Shown one piece after another: positions 13,228 to 25,367 of a stretch of DNA of 64,000 bases. How positions within the stretch are numbered: position 1 is the stretch's first letter; each line of letters opens with the position of its first letter. Position numbers and translations under genes: made by a program. This DNA comes from Excoecaria cochinchinensis (Eukaryota > Streptophyta > Magnoliopsida > Malpighiales > Euphorbiaceae), in contig CANTUQ010000055.1 in NCBI GenBank assembly GCA_947683425.1, forward strand, positions 3,522,001-3,586,000. Direction: 5' to 3'. The notes beneath the pieces were generated by a model. The model searched no databases, was not told the DNA's origin, and saw only the letters and a list, made by a program, of their open reading frames with translations.

Positions 13228-13364
13228 TGTGTTTTGTTTTGCCCTAAAGATAGTCTAATTATTTTATTGTTATCATTTTCGCTAGTGTATGTATATGTAT
13301 ATATGTATAAGTATGTGCCGCGTGACACCCCGATATTCCTTACCGGGGGTATGGGGGTGTTACA
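13228..13364 (+). mobile_element. LTR A, right part, ending GGGGGTGTTACA
   Basis: This completes LTR A. The terminal CA is at 13364 and the next bases, AAGCCCC, are already gag-region sequence of Tat element B1. The 5 bp AAGCC would be the right copy of its target duplication; the left copy lies outside the window. LTR A therefore sits in the 5' part of the B1 gag. Confidence 0.8.
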
Positions 13365-14431
13365 AAGCCCCTCAAACTGAAGAAGCCATCTTGAAGAAGA
13401 TGGAGGTGAAATTTGAAGCAATGACAAGAATGCTAACAAAGGGTCGAGGAATGAACCCAGAAGACAAGGAGTTAAAAGGAGATGATCTAGTCCCAATGAA
13501 CTTTAAAATGCCGGATGTTCCGAAATTTGACAACACTTCCGACCCCATGGCGCACATAAAGCAGTACTCGCTGGTGATGAAGGCCACCACTTTGACAAAA
13601 AAGCAAAAGATTGAGTACTTTTGCTTGAATTTTATTGGCCCAGCAGTAGGTTGGTACCATGGGATCGATCGCCGAACCAAGGAAGATTGGGATTTATTGA
13701 CAGATGAGTTTTTGAGGCAGTACGACTGCAGTACAGGGATGGAAGTGACCTTGAAGGACCTAGAGCTGTTACAGCAGAAGGAAGGCGAGTCCTTCCATGA
13801 GTATCTAACCCGGTGGAGGAATCGAGTGATGGAAATGAAGAGGAAACCAGATACTCAAGATCAAATACGGCTATTCATTAAAAATGTGAGCCCGTATTTG
13901 AGAGAAGGATTAAGAATGAAAGGACTGAAAGACTGGGAGTCTCTGAAGGACATCGCCATTGAGGCCGAGGGGGAATACCTTGTTAAGAGAGCAGCTAATG
14001 AGAACTATCCCAAGAGAGGTAGCAGTAGCCAGGGGGCAAATAGACCAATAGGTTTCGCTAGTGGCGCACGGAAGACTGCTGAGGTATCAGCTGCTAATGC
14101 TACCCCAAGGCATTTTTCCTATCTTGGAAGGTCTTTATCATGGGTGCTGAGAAGACTGATGAAAGAGGGTAAGTTACAGCCTATGCCACCCAAGCCTGCT
14201 AGAACTCAAGGCACGCCAGGACATAAGGATGATGAGTATTGTGCGTATCATCAGCACACCGGGCATATAACCAATAACTGCAAGACGTTGAGGCATGCGA
14301 TTCAAGATGTAATCGACTCAATGCAGATCACAGACCCAGAGAAGAGAGGAGGTCAAAAGAAGGCTGGGTACAACAGTATGCCCCTGCTAGTGAACATGAT
14401 CGGTCCAGTTTGCCTGAGGAGTTTGTGTTAA
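13365..14431 (+). pseudogene. gag: gag of Tat element B1, 5' truncated
   Basis: This encodes the capsid/nucleocapsid precursor that packages element RNA in cytoplasmic particles. About 355 codons remain readable after the LTR A junction; the N-terminus is lost to the insertion. A Retrotrans_gag-like core runs from the segment VPKFDNTSDPMAHIKQYSLV through FHEYLTRWRNRVMEMK. Downstream is a CX2HX4HX4C knuckle (CAYHQHTGHITNNC, about 14240-14280), the variant usual in Tat gag rather than CCHC. The frame is lost near 14380-14430, where the reading passes to another frame for the protease region. The apparent upstream frame extension into the LTR is not part of gag. Confidence 0.88.
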
Positions 14432-16036
14432 GGGAATTGTATGGCAACGATGTCCACACTGCTGTCACGAACCTCCATGAGGGGAGTGAAGAAGGGCTTC
14501 CCGCTACAGTGATCGATTGCTGGTCCACTGATGACAGTGGAACTGAAAATGATAATTCTGAAGTATTTTCTGACCTGTGGAACTCGGAGGAGGAAGGAGA
14601 AGAAGCAAAGAAGAAAGAGGTAGGAGCTGTGACCCGGAGCGGAAGGGTAGCTCCAGAAGTTGAGAAGCCCCAGGAGTCGTTTGAGGGCAGAAAGGGAAAA
14701 GAGCCGGAAGAAGATCCGATTGTTAAGCAACTAAAAAAGACGCCGGCTCAGATTTCCATATAGGATCTTTTGAGACAGTCGCCATCGTATAGGCAAAAGG
14801 TGGTAAAGGCTTTATGCGAGGCAACTGTGGCAACAACTATCTCGCCTACAAAACTTCTGGATGTAGTGAAAGGAGGATCAAGAGAAAATGTTGTCTTTAC
14901 CAGTGCTGATTTGCCGGCAGAAGGCCGCAACCATAATCGCCCTCTGTACATAAGAGCACAGATTAACCAAAAGCACACTGCTTGGATAATGGTAGATGAT
15001 GGTTCTTCGATAAATGTGTGCCCACAGGTGGCAATGGCGGCTTTTGGGGTAACAGAGGATATGTTAGCCAAATCTGATCTCACTATCACAGCTTATGACA
15101 ACTCGTGTAGACATGCTTCGGGGACATTCACGGCAATAGTGAAGACGGGGCCTGTAGAATCAGAAGTGGAGTTTGTCGTACTGCCTATACCCGCCAATTT
15201 CTCAGCTCTTCTAGGTAGACCATGGTTTCATAAGTTGGGTGGAGTTCTCTCTACACTTCACCAGATGGTAAAGATACCTCATGAGGGCCAGATTGTGACT
15301 ATAAGGGCTGCACGGGAGAATCAGGTTCTAGTACTGGAGATTGCTAGGCAACCGTTTAGTGGATTTCATATCGCCATGATAGGTGAGGAAGAGCAGAAGG
15401 AAGAGAGCCCCCAAGTACTGAATATGATAAAAAAGATGTCATTCCTTCCTGGCGCAGGACTGGGCAAGAATTCTCAAGGGATGCCAACAGCTGTTACCAC
15501 CAAGGGCCAAAAGGACAGAAGGGGTCTAGGATACACAGGTGTTGTAGAGAGGGGTGAGAAGTCAAAAATGGAAATTCCTCATATCCGAAAGACTTTTGTG
15601 CCAGCAACCGCAGCATGTGCCTATACAGGGGAAGATGAACCATAGTGGCTGGATGGAAGATTTGTGCCAGGGTGTGAGGTTTTCAATGATGTCTATGACT
15701 GGGATATTGGATCGATCAAGCCAGCAGAGGGCTTTTGGGATGAAGAAATCATGACCAGTAGGACAATTTGGGGCCGTGAGATGCCTGAAGAAGTAATGAC
15801 TGAAAAGATGGTAGCCACCCAGTTGAAGGGGAAAGCAAAGGTAGAAGAAGCCATGCTTGAGTTGATTGGGGAGCCCCTAAAGAGCCGAAGTGATGCAAGA
15901 CCATCGACTGTAGCGGATACGCCAGCAGTGGAGGAAGAGGAAAATAGTTTAGATTTTCTTTTTGCTCCAGAACTTTTTAATGATGTTAATGACAATTTCA
16001 ATCTTATTAATAAATTGAATGATTTTGTTTACTTGT
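14410..16036 (+). pseudogene. pro: gag-pol linker, aspartic protease and G-patch of B1
   Basis: One frame runs from an acidic linker containing TRSGRV through the protease and then a G-patch, with in-frame stops at 14761 and 15643. The protease shows VDDGSSINVCP (near 14992), the DxGS active-site type of Tat/Ogre elements, and LGRPW near 15210. The G-patch (FLPGAGLGKNSQG ... GLGY, about 15436-15535) is an RNA-binding motif that some Tat-clade elements carry between protease and RT. The end of the frame at 16036 is caused by a 2-bp deletion relative to B2, after which pol continues in another frame. Confidence 0.87.
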
Positions 16037-19000
16037 GATGTTTCCGATGATTTCACTATGCATGATCATGATCATCATCCATCCATATTTGATATTGATT
16101 CAACTGATGCTACTCCATTTAATCTTGGAACCATAGAAAATCCAAAAGAAATTTTGATAGCATCAAATATAACTCCTGAAGAGCGAGAAAAATTTGAGAG
16201 AATCTTAAAAAAATATGAAAAAGTCTTTGCCTGGACCTACGAAGATATGCCAGGAATCGATCGGGAAGTCGCAGAGCACGCTATTCCTACATATCCGGAT
16301 CACAAACCCGTTAAACAGAAGCTGAGAAGACTTAGGCCAGAATGGGCAGATAAAGTGAAGGAGGAGATTCACCAGCAAGTCAAAGCAAAATTTCTAGTTG
16401 AGGTGCAATATCCAACTTGGTTTGCCAATGTTGTCCCTGTAGCCAAAAAGAATGGCAAAGTAAGGGTATGCGTAGATTATCGGGACTTGAATAAGGCCTG
16501 TCCAAAAGATGACTTTCCATTGCCCCATATAGATGTACTGATAGACAGCGCTGCTGCTTGCGAGATGTATAGCTTTAGAGATGGTTATGCGGGCTACAAT
16601 CAAATTCTCAATAAAATAATTGATCGAATTAAGACGGCGTTCATCACGAAATGGGGGACCTATGCTTATCGAGCAATGCCTTTTGGCCTGAAAAATGCAG
16701 GAGCCACTTATCAGAGGATGGCAACAAAAATCTTGAATGACCTGATCCATAAAGAAGTGGAGGTATACGTGGACGACATGATGATCAAGTCAGCCACTAG
16801 AGAAGGTCATTTTAAAGCCCTAGAAAAGTTCTTCTTAAGGATAGACAAGTATAATCTGCGATTAAATCATAAGAAATGTAGCTTTGGTGTTACCTCAGGG
16901 AAGCTCCTAGGACACGTGGTTAGCCAGAGGGGTATTAAGATTGACCCGAATAAGGTTAGGGCAATCAGAGAAATGCCAATACCGTAGAAGGAAAAGGACG
17001 TGAGAAGCTTTCTTGGTAAGTTGCAGTACATCAGTAGGTTTATTGCTAAGCTTACTTCAATTTGTGAACTGATCTTCAAACTACTTAGAAAAGACCAGCC
17101 AGTAGTATGGAACGAAAGTTGTCAAAAGGCCTTCGATACTGTCAGAGAGTATCTGCTTAATCCACCGGTGTTGAGATCGCTGCAGCCAATCAAACCCTTG
17201 ATTCTATATTTGGCCATAGAAGACAGTTCTGTAGGTGCCATGATGGCCCAAGAGGATGAATTTGGAGTGGAATTTGCTGTTTACTACCTTAGCAAGAAGT
17301 TCCTGGCCTATGAGGTTAAGTATACAGAAGTATAGAAGATTTGCCTTGCGATGATTTGGGCTTCTAAGAAATTAAGGCATTACTTTCATGCCTATAGAGT
17401 ACAGGCAGTAGCGAAGCAGAATCCTTTAAGGTACTTACAGGAAGCCCCATCTTTACTTGGGAAAATGGGAAGGTGGTTATTATTGCTACAAGAATTCGAT
17501 GTGGAGTATATTACTCAGAAAATTATCAAAGGGCGTGCAGTGGCTGAATTCCTGGCAGAACACCTAGTTCAAGGAGAGTCGTACGAGTTTAAATTTCCAG
17601 ATGAGGATGTGACAGCTATCGGAGCTCAAGGTTGGCAATTGCACTTCGACGGAGCCATGAACAACAAGGGGGCAGGAGTAGGGATTATTTTAACAACCCC
17701 GGATGATGAGAAGCTCCCTTTGGCCAAGAAATTGAGGTTCAAGGCTACTAATAATGAAGCTGAGTATGAAGCATGTGCCTTTGGGTTAGAGGCGTTGATA
17801 GCATTAGGAGCAAAAAACGTGGAAGTGTTTGGTGATTCCTCCCTGGTGATCAATCAAATCCGAGGTGAATGGGCCTTTAAAGAAGAGAGGCTAATGCCAT
17901 ACATCAAGCACTTGAGAGACCTGAGCAGTCAATTTGAAGTGTGCACATTCCGTTTTGTTCCAAGGGACGAAAACAAATTAGCCGATGCGCTCGCCACTTT
18001 TGTCTCAATGTGGGACAACCCCGAAGGGGTGGTTATGAGGCCAATTCTGATTTCTAGCTCTGAGAGGCCTAGCTTCGAATCTAAGCCAGTCATGGAGATA
18101 GAAGTAGTAGATGGGAAGCCGTGGTATTATGATATCAAGAACTATTTAGAGAATGCAGCGTTTCCAGGGGAAGCTACCGAAAAAGATCAGAGAATGATTC
18201 GCAAATTTTCTACCCAGTTCATTTGCATAAATGGGATATTATACAAATGGCAGGCTGATGGTATCCAGTTGAGATGTTTGGATGAGAAAGAGGCAAAAAG
18301 GGTAATGGAAGAAACTCATGCAGGCGTATGCGGAGCCCATATGAACGGGTTGACATTAGCCAAAAAGATTATGAGGCAAGGATTCTTCTGGCTCACCATG
18401 GATAACGATTGCTCAAAGTATGTAAAGCAGTGTCAGTTATGCCATCAGTATGCAGATTTAAGGCACCTGCCCGTCTTGGAATTACATAATCTAACGTCAC
18501 CTTGGACATTCGCAGCTTGGGGGATTGATATTATTGGAGAGATACGCCCCACAGCCTCCAATGGGCATCGATACATCATCATCGCCATTGACTACTTCAC
18601 CAAGTGGGTAGAAACTGAGTCCTTCAAGAAAGTGGATGCTCGGGATATGGCGAAATTCATAGAAAATAACTTGATATGTAGGTATGGCCTTTCACATCAT
18701 GTGGTATCTGACAACGGGGTCCAGTTCATGGCCGAAACGAAGAAGTTACTTCAGAAGTATGGTATCGAGCACCACAAGTCTTCTCCGTGTCGTCCTCAAG
18801 CTAACGGGGCAGTTGAAGCTGCTACCAAGAATGTCAAGAGGATCCTGGCTAAGATGGTCCAGAATTATAAAGATTGGGCAGAAAAGTTGTCTTTTGCACT
18901 ATGGGGTTAATAAACAACCATCAGAACTTCAACGGGAGCCACTCCTTATTCTTTGGTATATGGGACGGAGGCAGTACTGCCGGTTGAAGTCGAACTTAAG

Positions 19001-19366
19001 TTACTAAGGGTGATAATAGAGGCAGAGATTCCGGAGGCTGAATGGGTGTAGCAGCGGTTGCAACGCTTGAACATGTTGGATGAGAACAGGTTAAAAGCCT
19101 ACTATCACAACCAGATCTATCAAAAGAGGCTCGCTAGGTCTTTTCGAAAGAAAGTCAAGAAACATCCGTTGAAGGAAGGGGATTTGGTATTCAAACAGAT
19201 GAGACCAGGAGCACCGGATATTAGAGGGAAGTTCAGGCCTATGTGGGAAGGTCCATTTATCCTCAAAAAGCTGCTGTCAAAAGGAGCTGCAGTTTAGTCG
19301 GATAGTGATGGCAATGAATTCAAAGAACCGGTCAATATTGATAGACTCAAAAGGTTCCATGGCTAA
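16019..19366 (+). pseudogene. pol: RT, RNase H, aRNase H and integrase of B1
   Basis: The same frame is kept to 19366 but carries stops at 16985, 17333, 18908, 18911, 19049 and 19295. RT shows VDYRDLNKACPKDDFPLPHID, FRDGYAGYNQI and YVDDMMIKS (about 16765-16795). A first RNase H follows around 17200-17580. The second, archaeal-type RNase H (LHFDGAMNNKGAG, then EAEYEA and DSSLVINQI, about 17640-18000) is diagnostic for Tat. Integrase has HAGVCGAH and CQLC (HHCC zinc finger), then the D, D and E residues in WGIDIIG, VSDNGVQF and PQANGAVEA. It would copy and insert the element but cannot be made as one protein from this copy. Confidence 0.92.
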
Positions 19367-19753
19367 AGGCTACAAAATCAAAAGAAGAGAATGAAAGCCC
19401 CGCGGGTCGAAAATCGAAAAAAGGCGGCCTTGTTAAAATTGGGCGCCTCGTCAGGGTAAAAACCGAAAAAAGGCATCCTGGGCAAAATTTAAAGGCTCGA
19501 GAGAAAATATCCTATCATGAAAACCCGAGAGGGCTGATTGGAGACAGGAGTTTGATGCAGTCAGGATTTGGTTCCATGAATGAATGTAGTCTTGCATAAT
19601 TGAATTAGTGTCAAAAGTGATCATGTATTCTGAAATCGTACTGAAATGTACACAATTTTGTGAAATAAAATAAGACTTGACTTATTCATTTATATCATTG
19701 TCCAATTCTGCTTTAAAAAGAAACATATTGCTCAAAATGCATGTAAAACTAAA
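19367..19753. other. Spacer between pol and antisense gene of B1
   Basis: Non-coding stretch conserved with 47789-48173 in B2. It contains two similar segments, each with CCGAAAAAAGGC-type sequence, about 65 bp apart, and an AAATAAAATAAG polyadenylation-like sequence near 19660. The two genes that converge here (pol on plus, extra gene on minus) would both end in or near it. Confidence 0.6.
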
Positions 19754-21091
19754 CTATGCCCTACTACTACTCTCTCTAGCCAAATGCCTCAGTCGTCATG
19801 TTCGGTTATCAGATGATGGGCTAAGTATCCACCTCTTATACGCGCTGGTAGAAGTGACAGAGTGGTTCCCGAAGGGAGGTATGATAGTCTTCAGTGGAAG
19901 TTGACTCCAGAGCTCATTATAGCGGGAGGCAAAAGCCGCAGAAAGGACTCCACCTCAAAAGTATAAAGGGAGTCTCACCACATCCTGAGTTATCCCAAGT
20001 TGACGAGAGCAGCGGGCCATGATGTAAAAGGTTGCCTCATGAAGCCCACATAGGGGAACGCATCCTGAACACCCATCAATAACTGCGCTGGATAAGGAAA
20101 GGCAAGCATGCATGAAGCTAATATCCTCATCTGATATCTCACTGAATCTGTAATGCCTTCATCAGGGGTCTCAGGTAGGTACAAATGCCGGCGAGGAAGA
20201 AAATGCTTCACAGAGTACTGACTAATGACCCTAGGAGGTGGCTCTGACAGCAGTTTCAATTTCTCTTGCAACCAAATTTGGAAGAAGAAACAAGGAAAAA
20301 TAAAAGCCAAAGAAAATAAGATAAAAGGCAAAGAAAAGCCGCTGGAGTAAGTAGGATTTACTTCTGGCAAAAGTTAGGCATAGGGTTGTGTGAAAATCCG
20401 AAAGGACGCACTTCCCGCTAAGAAAAGCTAGTGTGAAAATCCACAAGGGACACACTACCTTTAAAACAATGACGTACCTGGAGTAATAAGGGGCTCCCAG
20501 AGAATGAAGTGGCAGGCCCGGCACTGACAGAATCAAAACCCAAGATAGTCTCGGCCAGAATAAGTGGAAAAGGGGTCAGCCCATGGTGAAAATCGTCCGA
20601 AATCCCAAACAGACGAGGGTCTCCAAGAAGTTCCTCTGAAGTCACCACCAGATACTTCATCAGGCAGAAAAGAAAGATGATACTTACGTTGTATGAAGGA
20701 AGGTGGGATAATTCATCCAGTGCTTCAATCAGAGGATCTAAGGCAAATACTGGGCCCTAAGGAACTAGACGAGCAGCATCAGAAGGAGCTATACTTAAGG
20801 ACAGAGCAATATCCCGAGTTTGAACCAAACCACAGAGAGGAACGCAGGGTAAAGCACTAGGAGGATGCCAGCTCCCGACGATAGCAGCAAATTCCTCAGG
20901 CAGGGGGCACATTTCCTAGTAGGTGAACCTAAAAACATGAAAGCGAGGGTCCTAGAAGCGAGTTGCAGCTAAAAGAAGGTTTTGGTTTATCTGGACTCTT
21001 CGTAAAAATCTCAGCCCAGAAAGGGGGGCAAGGGTGCTATTTTCTCAGGTTTGAGCATTGTCTAAGATACGGTGCATTTTGGGAAGAAGAG
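19754..21091 (-). pseudogene. Antisense extra gene of B1 (main part), broken
   Basis: This is homologous to the two-exon minus-strand gene at 48174-49532 in B2. The first five codons lie at 24856-24870, on the far side of a solo LTR that inserted into the gene. Exon 1 has an in-frame stop near 20758 (Gln codon in B2) and further defects upstream. The intron (complement 20278-20477) keeps the donor CAG/GTACGT, but the acceptor AG is changed to AA at 20278-20279. Exon 2 keeps the same final codons and TAG at 19754. The protein resembles the plant-mobile-domain-like proteins seen as extra ORFs in plant Ty3/gypsy elements; its function is unknown. Confidence 0.75.
21087..21091. repeat. Target site duplication AAGAG, left copy
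   Basis: AAGAG precedes the TG of the solo LTR and recurs at 24856-24860 after its CA. The uninterrupted B2 sequence at 49515-49532 confirms the pre-insertion site. Confidence 0.93.
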
Positions 21092-24000
21092 TGTAACACC
21101 CCAAATCGGGCCTAGTCGGAATCGGAAAGCTAAGTCAGTTAAGTGAAGGGTATTTCGGTAATTTGTGCTTGAGAAAGTTTGGTTAATTAGGACTAAAGTG
21201 CAAAGAAAATAATTAATAAGATGTTAAGTGAGAAATCATCTAGTGGAACATGTGTATGGTATTTAGGAAGTGATTGGATAAGATTGTGACACTTGGGTTT
21301 GTAGGATGATGACAAGTGGTTTATAGGGAATTGTTAAAGTGTGCTTGAAGTGTATGGAAGTAGGATGTAAGTGGGTTAAGAAATGCTATGGTGTGAGTGG
21401 TGTTTGGTGTATTGAAGATATTTATTCAAGAATTGTTTAAGTGTGTTTGGTGTATGGTGCATGTGTGAGTAAGTCAAAGTGGGCTTGTAATATTGACATG
21501 TGGGCCTATAGTAAGTGGACAAGTGGCTTTGGTAGGTATGCATTTAGTGTTAAAGTGAGACTAAGTGTAAGGAAAAAAGGAGTTCCCGTTTTTTGTCCTC
21601 TCATCCTCCATATTCTCCATTTTCTTTTCCTTTTTCCCTTTCTTTGTTCAATCTCTTGGTTTTGAGGGAATTAGAAGTGATTTGGTGGGGCTTAAGAAGT
21701 AAGATTGAAGAGGTAAGTGGTTAGTGTTTAGTTATTTATGCTTTGATCTTATTTTCCTTCTAGATTTACTTTTGATGTGGGATCTAGGATATGGATTAAG
21801 AATAATTTTCTGGGTTTGTTGTGCAAGGAATTGGTGTTGAGAAAAAAGAAGAAAGGAAAAGAGAAGGTAAGAGAGTGAAGAGCAGATTGGTTGAGCTTGA
21901 TTTCCAGGTTTGGGAACTTTCTTTTATCTGTATATGAATTCTTATATATTCATGTATGATATAATCTTCTTGAGTGTGTTGTGATGATTTGTGATGATGG
22001 TAGTGAGTGTTGGCTCAAATGACTTATTGGTGCATGTGAATAGGTTTTGGGTGAAAAACTGGATTAGAATTCACTGGACCTTTCTTCGGTTATTACACTG
22101 TTTTGGGAGTTTTAGAACTCCAAATCATTCGATTCTTGAACCATTAGAACCATGAATACCATTACTTTAAATGTCTCAGAAATAGCCTTGGACAAATTCT
22201 CGCTCTACGACATCGAAAAATTGATTACAAATGTAGTGTCCCTGTTGTGTCGGGTTGTTTGACCAGTATGGGTTGTGGAGTGCATATCTAGAGTTGTAGA
22301 CATCCAATTGATGTGAAACTTGTTTCATTTGAAAGCTAAGACGTAGGAGAACATTTTTTAAGAAGACAACTTTTCCTAAAAATGAGGTTTAGAGGTCGGT
22401 TTTCACGACATTATTTTGTAGTAAAAAGCAGTTTGTTAGGGGAGCTGAAGCGAGCCTCTGTCGCGAGCGCGACAAGGGTCGCGACCTCGCGATAGAAAAG
22501 TATGTTTTGAGCCTTTTTTTTTCTCTATTTTTGAGTCTAGGGTTGACCCGGATCAATCCCGTATCTTTCCCATCAGTTATTATGCAAGTTTAGGGTAATT
22601 AAATGGCTATATAAGTAATTATCGTCGGGAAAATTTAGGAGTATGCTTAAGATTGATGATTAGCTAGTATATAATAGTAGATATATCTTGGTGAAGGATG
22701 AGGATTAATATGTGTTGATAACATGAGTAACCTAAGCATGAATGCAATTAACGTGGGTGCAATTGATGAATAATACTGTTATTATAGATTGTGTAAATGA
22801 ATATTGTTGGTAGCATGTTTTATTGAAATTTTTATACGAATGTTGGATTTATGTTGTTAATGATGTGTAACTTGCTGGAGATGAGGTAAGAGACCTTGGG
22901 ATGTGTTTTGTGTGGTTGTGGATGAGTTTGAGGAAGGAAAGATCTTGCAAAATTCTGCAGATTTTTGGAATCATGACTCTGTCGCGATCGCGACATTGTC
23001 GCGAGCGCGACAGAGACCGATGATTCGGATGTTGTGCCATCGCGAGCACGCGACGCAGTCGCGAGCCCGCGATAGCAATAGCTTGTCTGCTCTCTGTCGC
23101 GAGCGCGACAACCGTCGCGATCGCGACAGAGCACATTGTTGGCCTGTGCTATCGCGAGCACGCGACTTGTCGCGACCCCGCGATAGCAATACTTGTCCTC
23201 TGTCGCGAACGCGACAGAGCCGGGCCCTTCTCTCCTTCCCGCGATCGCGAAGTCCGTCGCGAGTGCACAGCGAAGAGACATTGGTCTCTGTCGCGAGCGC
23301 GACAGATGTGCTGTGTTAAATGAGTTTTCTTTGGTGATTTTAATGTTTGAATTCAGAACTTGTGGCACTTTTAGGTTTATAATTGGACTATTTTGTGAAG
23401 TATTTTAATATAATTGGATGTACTATGCATATCTATACTTATGATCTTTCTCTAAGATTATTATGATATGCTTAAGTGTAAATTGTATGATGCATTACTG
23501 ACTTTATGATTTCATTCATATGTCTCACCTATGGCTGATTATGTATAATGATATAAATTATGTGATGTGAGATATGATTTGTATGATGCATGACCTGCGA
23601 GAGTCAGTCTAGTGGATAGTTAGGCATGCCTAATAGAGTCTACGTATGTGTAGCTGCAGCGCCCCTTTGAACGATTTGGACCCTGATCAGGTCCCCGAAT
23701 GGTTCCTCGCGAACCCCTATAATGTGTATGTGTATGGATCTTGTTTAAGGTCCTGTTCAATGAAATGTTGCCTTCCGACTTGTACCTGTATGGTACATTA
23801 TATTATGTGTTCGATTCGTACCCGTAAGGTACCATTCAGTACTCGTTATCCACTATTGTGAGTCAGCAGGTGTATGATTTGTTATATCATGTTTATAAGT
23901 ATGCGGTTCTGATCAGTTATGATTATAGATATGTGAACTAATAAGTGCAGATTTATTGGCTCTCTGGAACACCGTGATTGGAATGCAATATCGTATTGTT

Positions 24001-24855
24001 ACTTATGTTAAGGATTAATGTTGCGCAACGGAAGTGTGATGGTATTGTGATTATGTATCTATGCATGATGTATTTTCAAAAGCTTGATTCTCCAACGTGT
24101 TCGGTAAATGTATGCAAATGAGGACCTGTACTAGTATAACGATACAAGTATTGGCATATAGGTGTATTAATACTGACCTGTAATGTATAGGTAGGTCTTG
24201 CATGTGAAGTTATATGTAGTTATGCATGAATATACTTACATTTTGTATGATGATGTTGACTTGGTTTGTGTCGCACATAAGGATATGAATATGACAAGAA
24301 ACAATTGAATGCACAGCTATTATATGTAAACATATATATATTTCTCGGTAAGAACTATGTGTGTATGAGATTTGCATGTGTTATGCCTCGACGACCATTG
24401 TGAATGGCCGTCCATATTATTATGTTTGTTTTCCCCACTAAGCGTTATCGCTTAGCACGGGTTCTTTTATCCCATGCAGGTGGCAGGTTTGCTTTTGTTC
24501 GGGTCATGCATCTGCAGAGTCAGCCACATAGGAGCTAGAAGTTTTTTATCTTGTTCAGCTTTTGTAATGTAGAATTTTTGTATATCGGTGTAATATGTAT
24601 AAGTAATAATATGTAAAGAGAACGATGTAATATTTCAGACTCCTATTGTATGATTGTAAAATTGTAGATGTGTATGTTTTCGTTTAAAATATGCGCGGTT
24701 ATGAATATGTATGTTCAGATTTTTGCTCTTTAAAAGTTTTAATTCTTTCACAATTATATACGCTTCGTATCGTTTCTGTTCGGTAACACACCTACTCGTA
24801 CGGCTTCCTACTTCCTTGCGGATGGGTTCGCCTACGTATGAGTTGGGGTGTTACA
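21092..24855 (+). mobile_element. Solo LTR, chromovirus type, 3764 bp
   Basis: TGTAACACCCC...GGGGTGTTACA with perfect 5-bp duplications and no internal region, so it is the product of LTR-LTR recombination. It is related to LTR A and, more distantly, to the LTRs of chromovirus C. It carries a single TCGCGA-type palindrome near 22455-22500, a dense array at 22975-23310, and the hairpin CTAAGCG..CGCTTAG at 24438-24455. There is no coding capacity. It interrupts the antisense gene of B1 after codon 5. Confidence 0.93.
22975..23310. repeat. Cluster of TCGCGA-centred palindromes in solo LTR
   Basis: About 335 bp contain at least a dozen TCGCGA hexamers, most within longer dyads such as CTGTCGCGAGCGCGACAG. 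They alternate with a second type, CTATCGCGAGC...GCGATAG, giving an irregular higher-order pattern. The surrounding LTR is AT-rich. Confidence 0.9.
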
Positions 24856-24870
24856 AAGAGGAGAATTCAT
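24856..24870 (-). pseudogene. Start of the antisense extra gene of B1, cut off by the solo LTR
   Basis: ATG at 24870-24868 and the next four codons match the B2 start (MNSP...). The first 5 bp, 24856-24860, are the right copy of the AAGAG target duplication. The remainder of the gene resumes at 21091. Confidence 0.8.
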
Positions 24871-25210
24871 TCCTCAGTGGCTAGAATCGAAGTCGCTAAA
24901 GGAAATAAAGAAGGAAAAAAGAAAAAACTGGAGAAAAGAGATTAGTATGAAGCTGAAATGAGAGAAGAGGCACGAAGTCCAAGAAAAAGGTGAATTTTAT
25001 AGGGTTGATATACCGACGGATAGCCCGTCCCTATCTCAGACGACGATCCCGTCTATAGTTGTCCACCTAGCAGTCTTTGCATCGTGCATATCACGCGCAT
25101 TAATTAGGTAATTAATGAGGGTTAAATGCAGAATCCGAAGAGACAGACAGCATGCCCGTCGATAACTGTATAGACGTAAAGCCCGTCGGTACGTAAATTC
25201 TATATAAAGA
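24871..25210 (+). promoter_or_regulatory. Internal divergent control region of B1 with TATA box
   Basis: Between the start of the antisense gene and the leader of the sense gene are four spaced dyads of the CAGACGG-N5-CCGTCTG type (25013-25031, 25037-25055, 25144-25162 and 25171-25189, each with mismatches). TATATAAA follows at 25201-25208 on the plus strand. The same arrangement is found in B2 at 49667-49853. This suggests a Pol II promoter inside the retrotransposon for the sense extra gene, possibly shared with the antisense gene. Confidence 0.65.
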
Positions 25211-25367
25211 CGCTGGTACCGACGGACAATCGCTTTCTTCTCTCTTTTCTTCACACCGACGCTCTTCCCTCCTTCTTCAGTTACATTTTATCATTTTTGC
25301 TTTTTCGGTTGGTTTCTTTTGCACCACTGTTTAGTCGTTTTCTTCTTCATTGAGTCTCAACTTCCAA

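Noticed and set aside
13289..13364. Extension of the B1 gag frame upstream of 13365
   Set aside because: These codons lie in LTR A, which is inserted in gag, so they are not part of the original protein.
22832..23368. Frames of up to 178 codons in the solo LTR
   Set aside because: They run through the TCGCGA palindrome array, where repeated Arg/Ala/Ser codons appear on both strands; repeat artefact.
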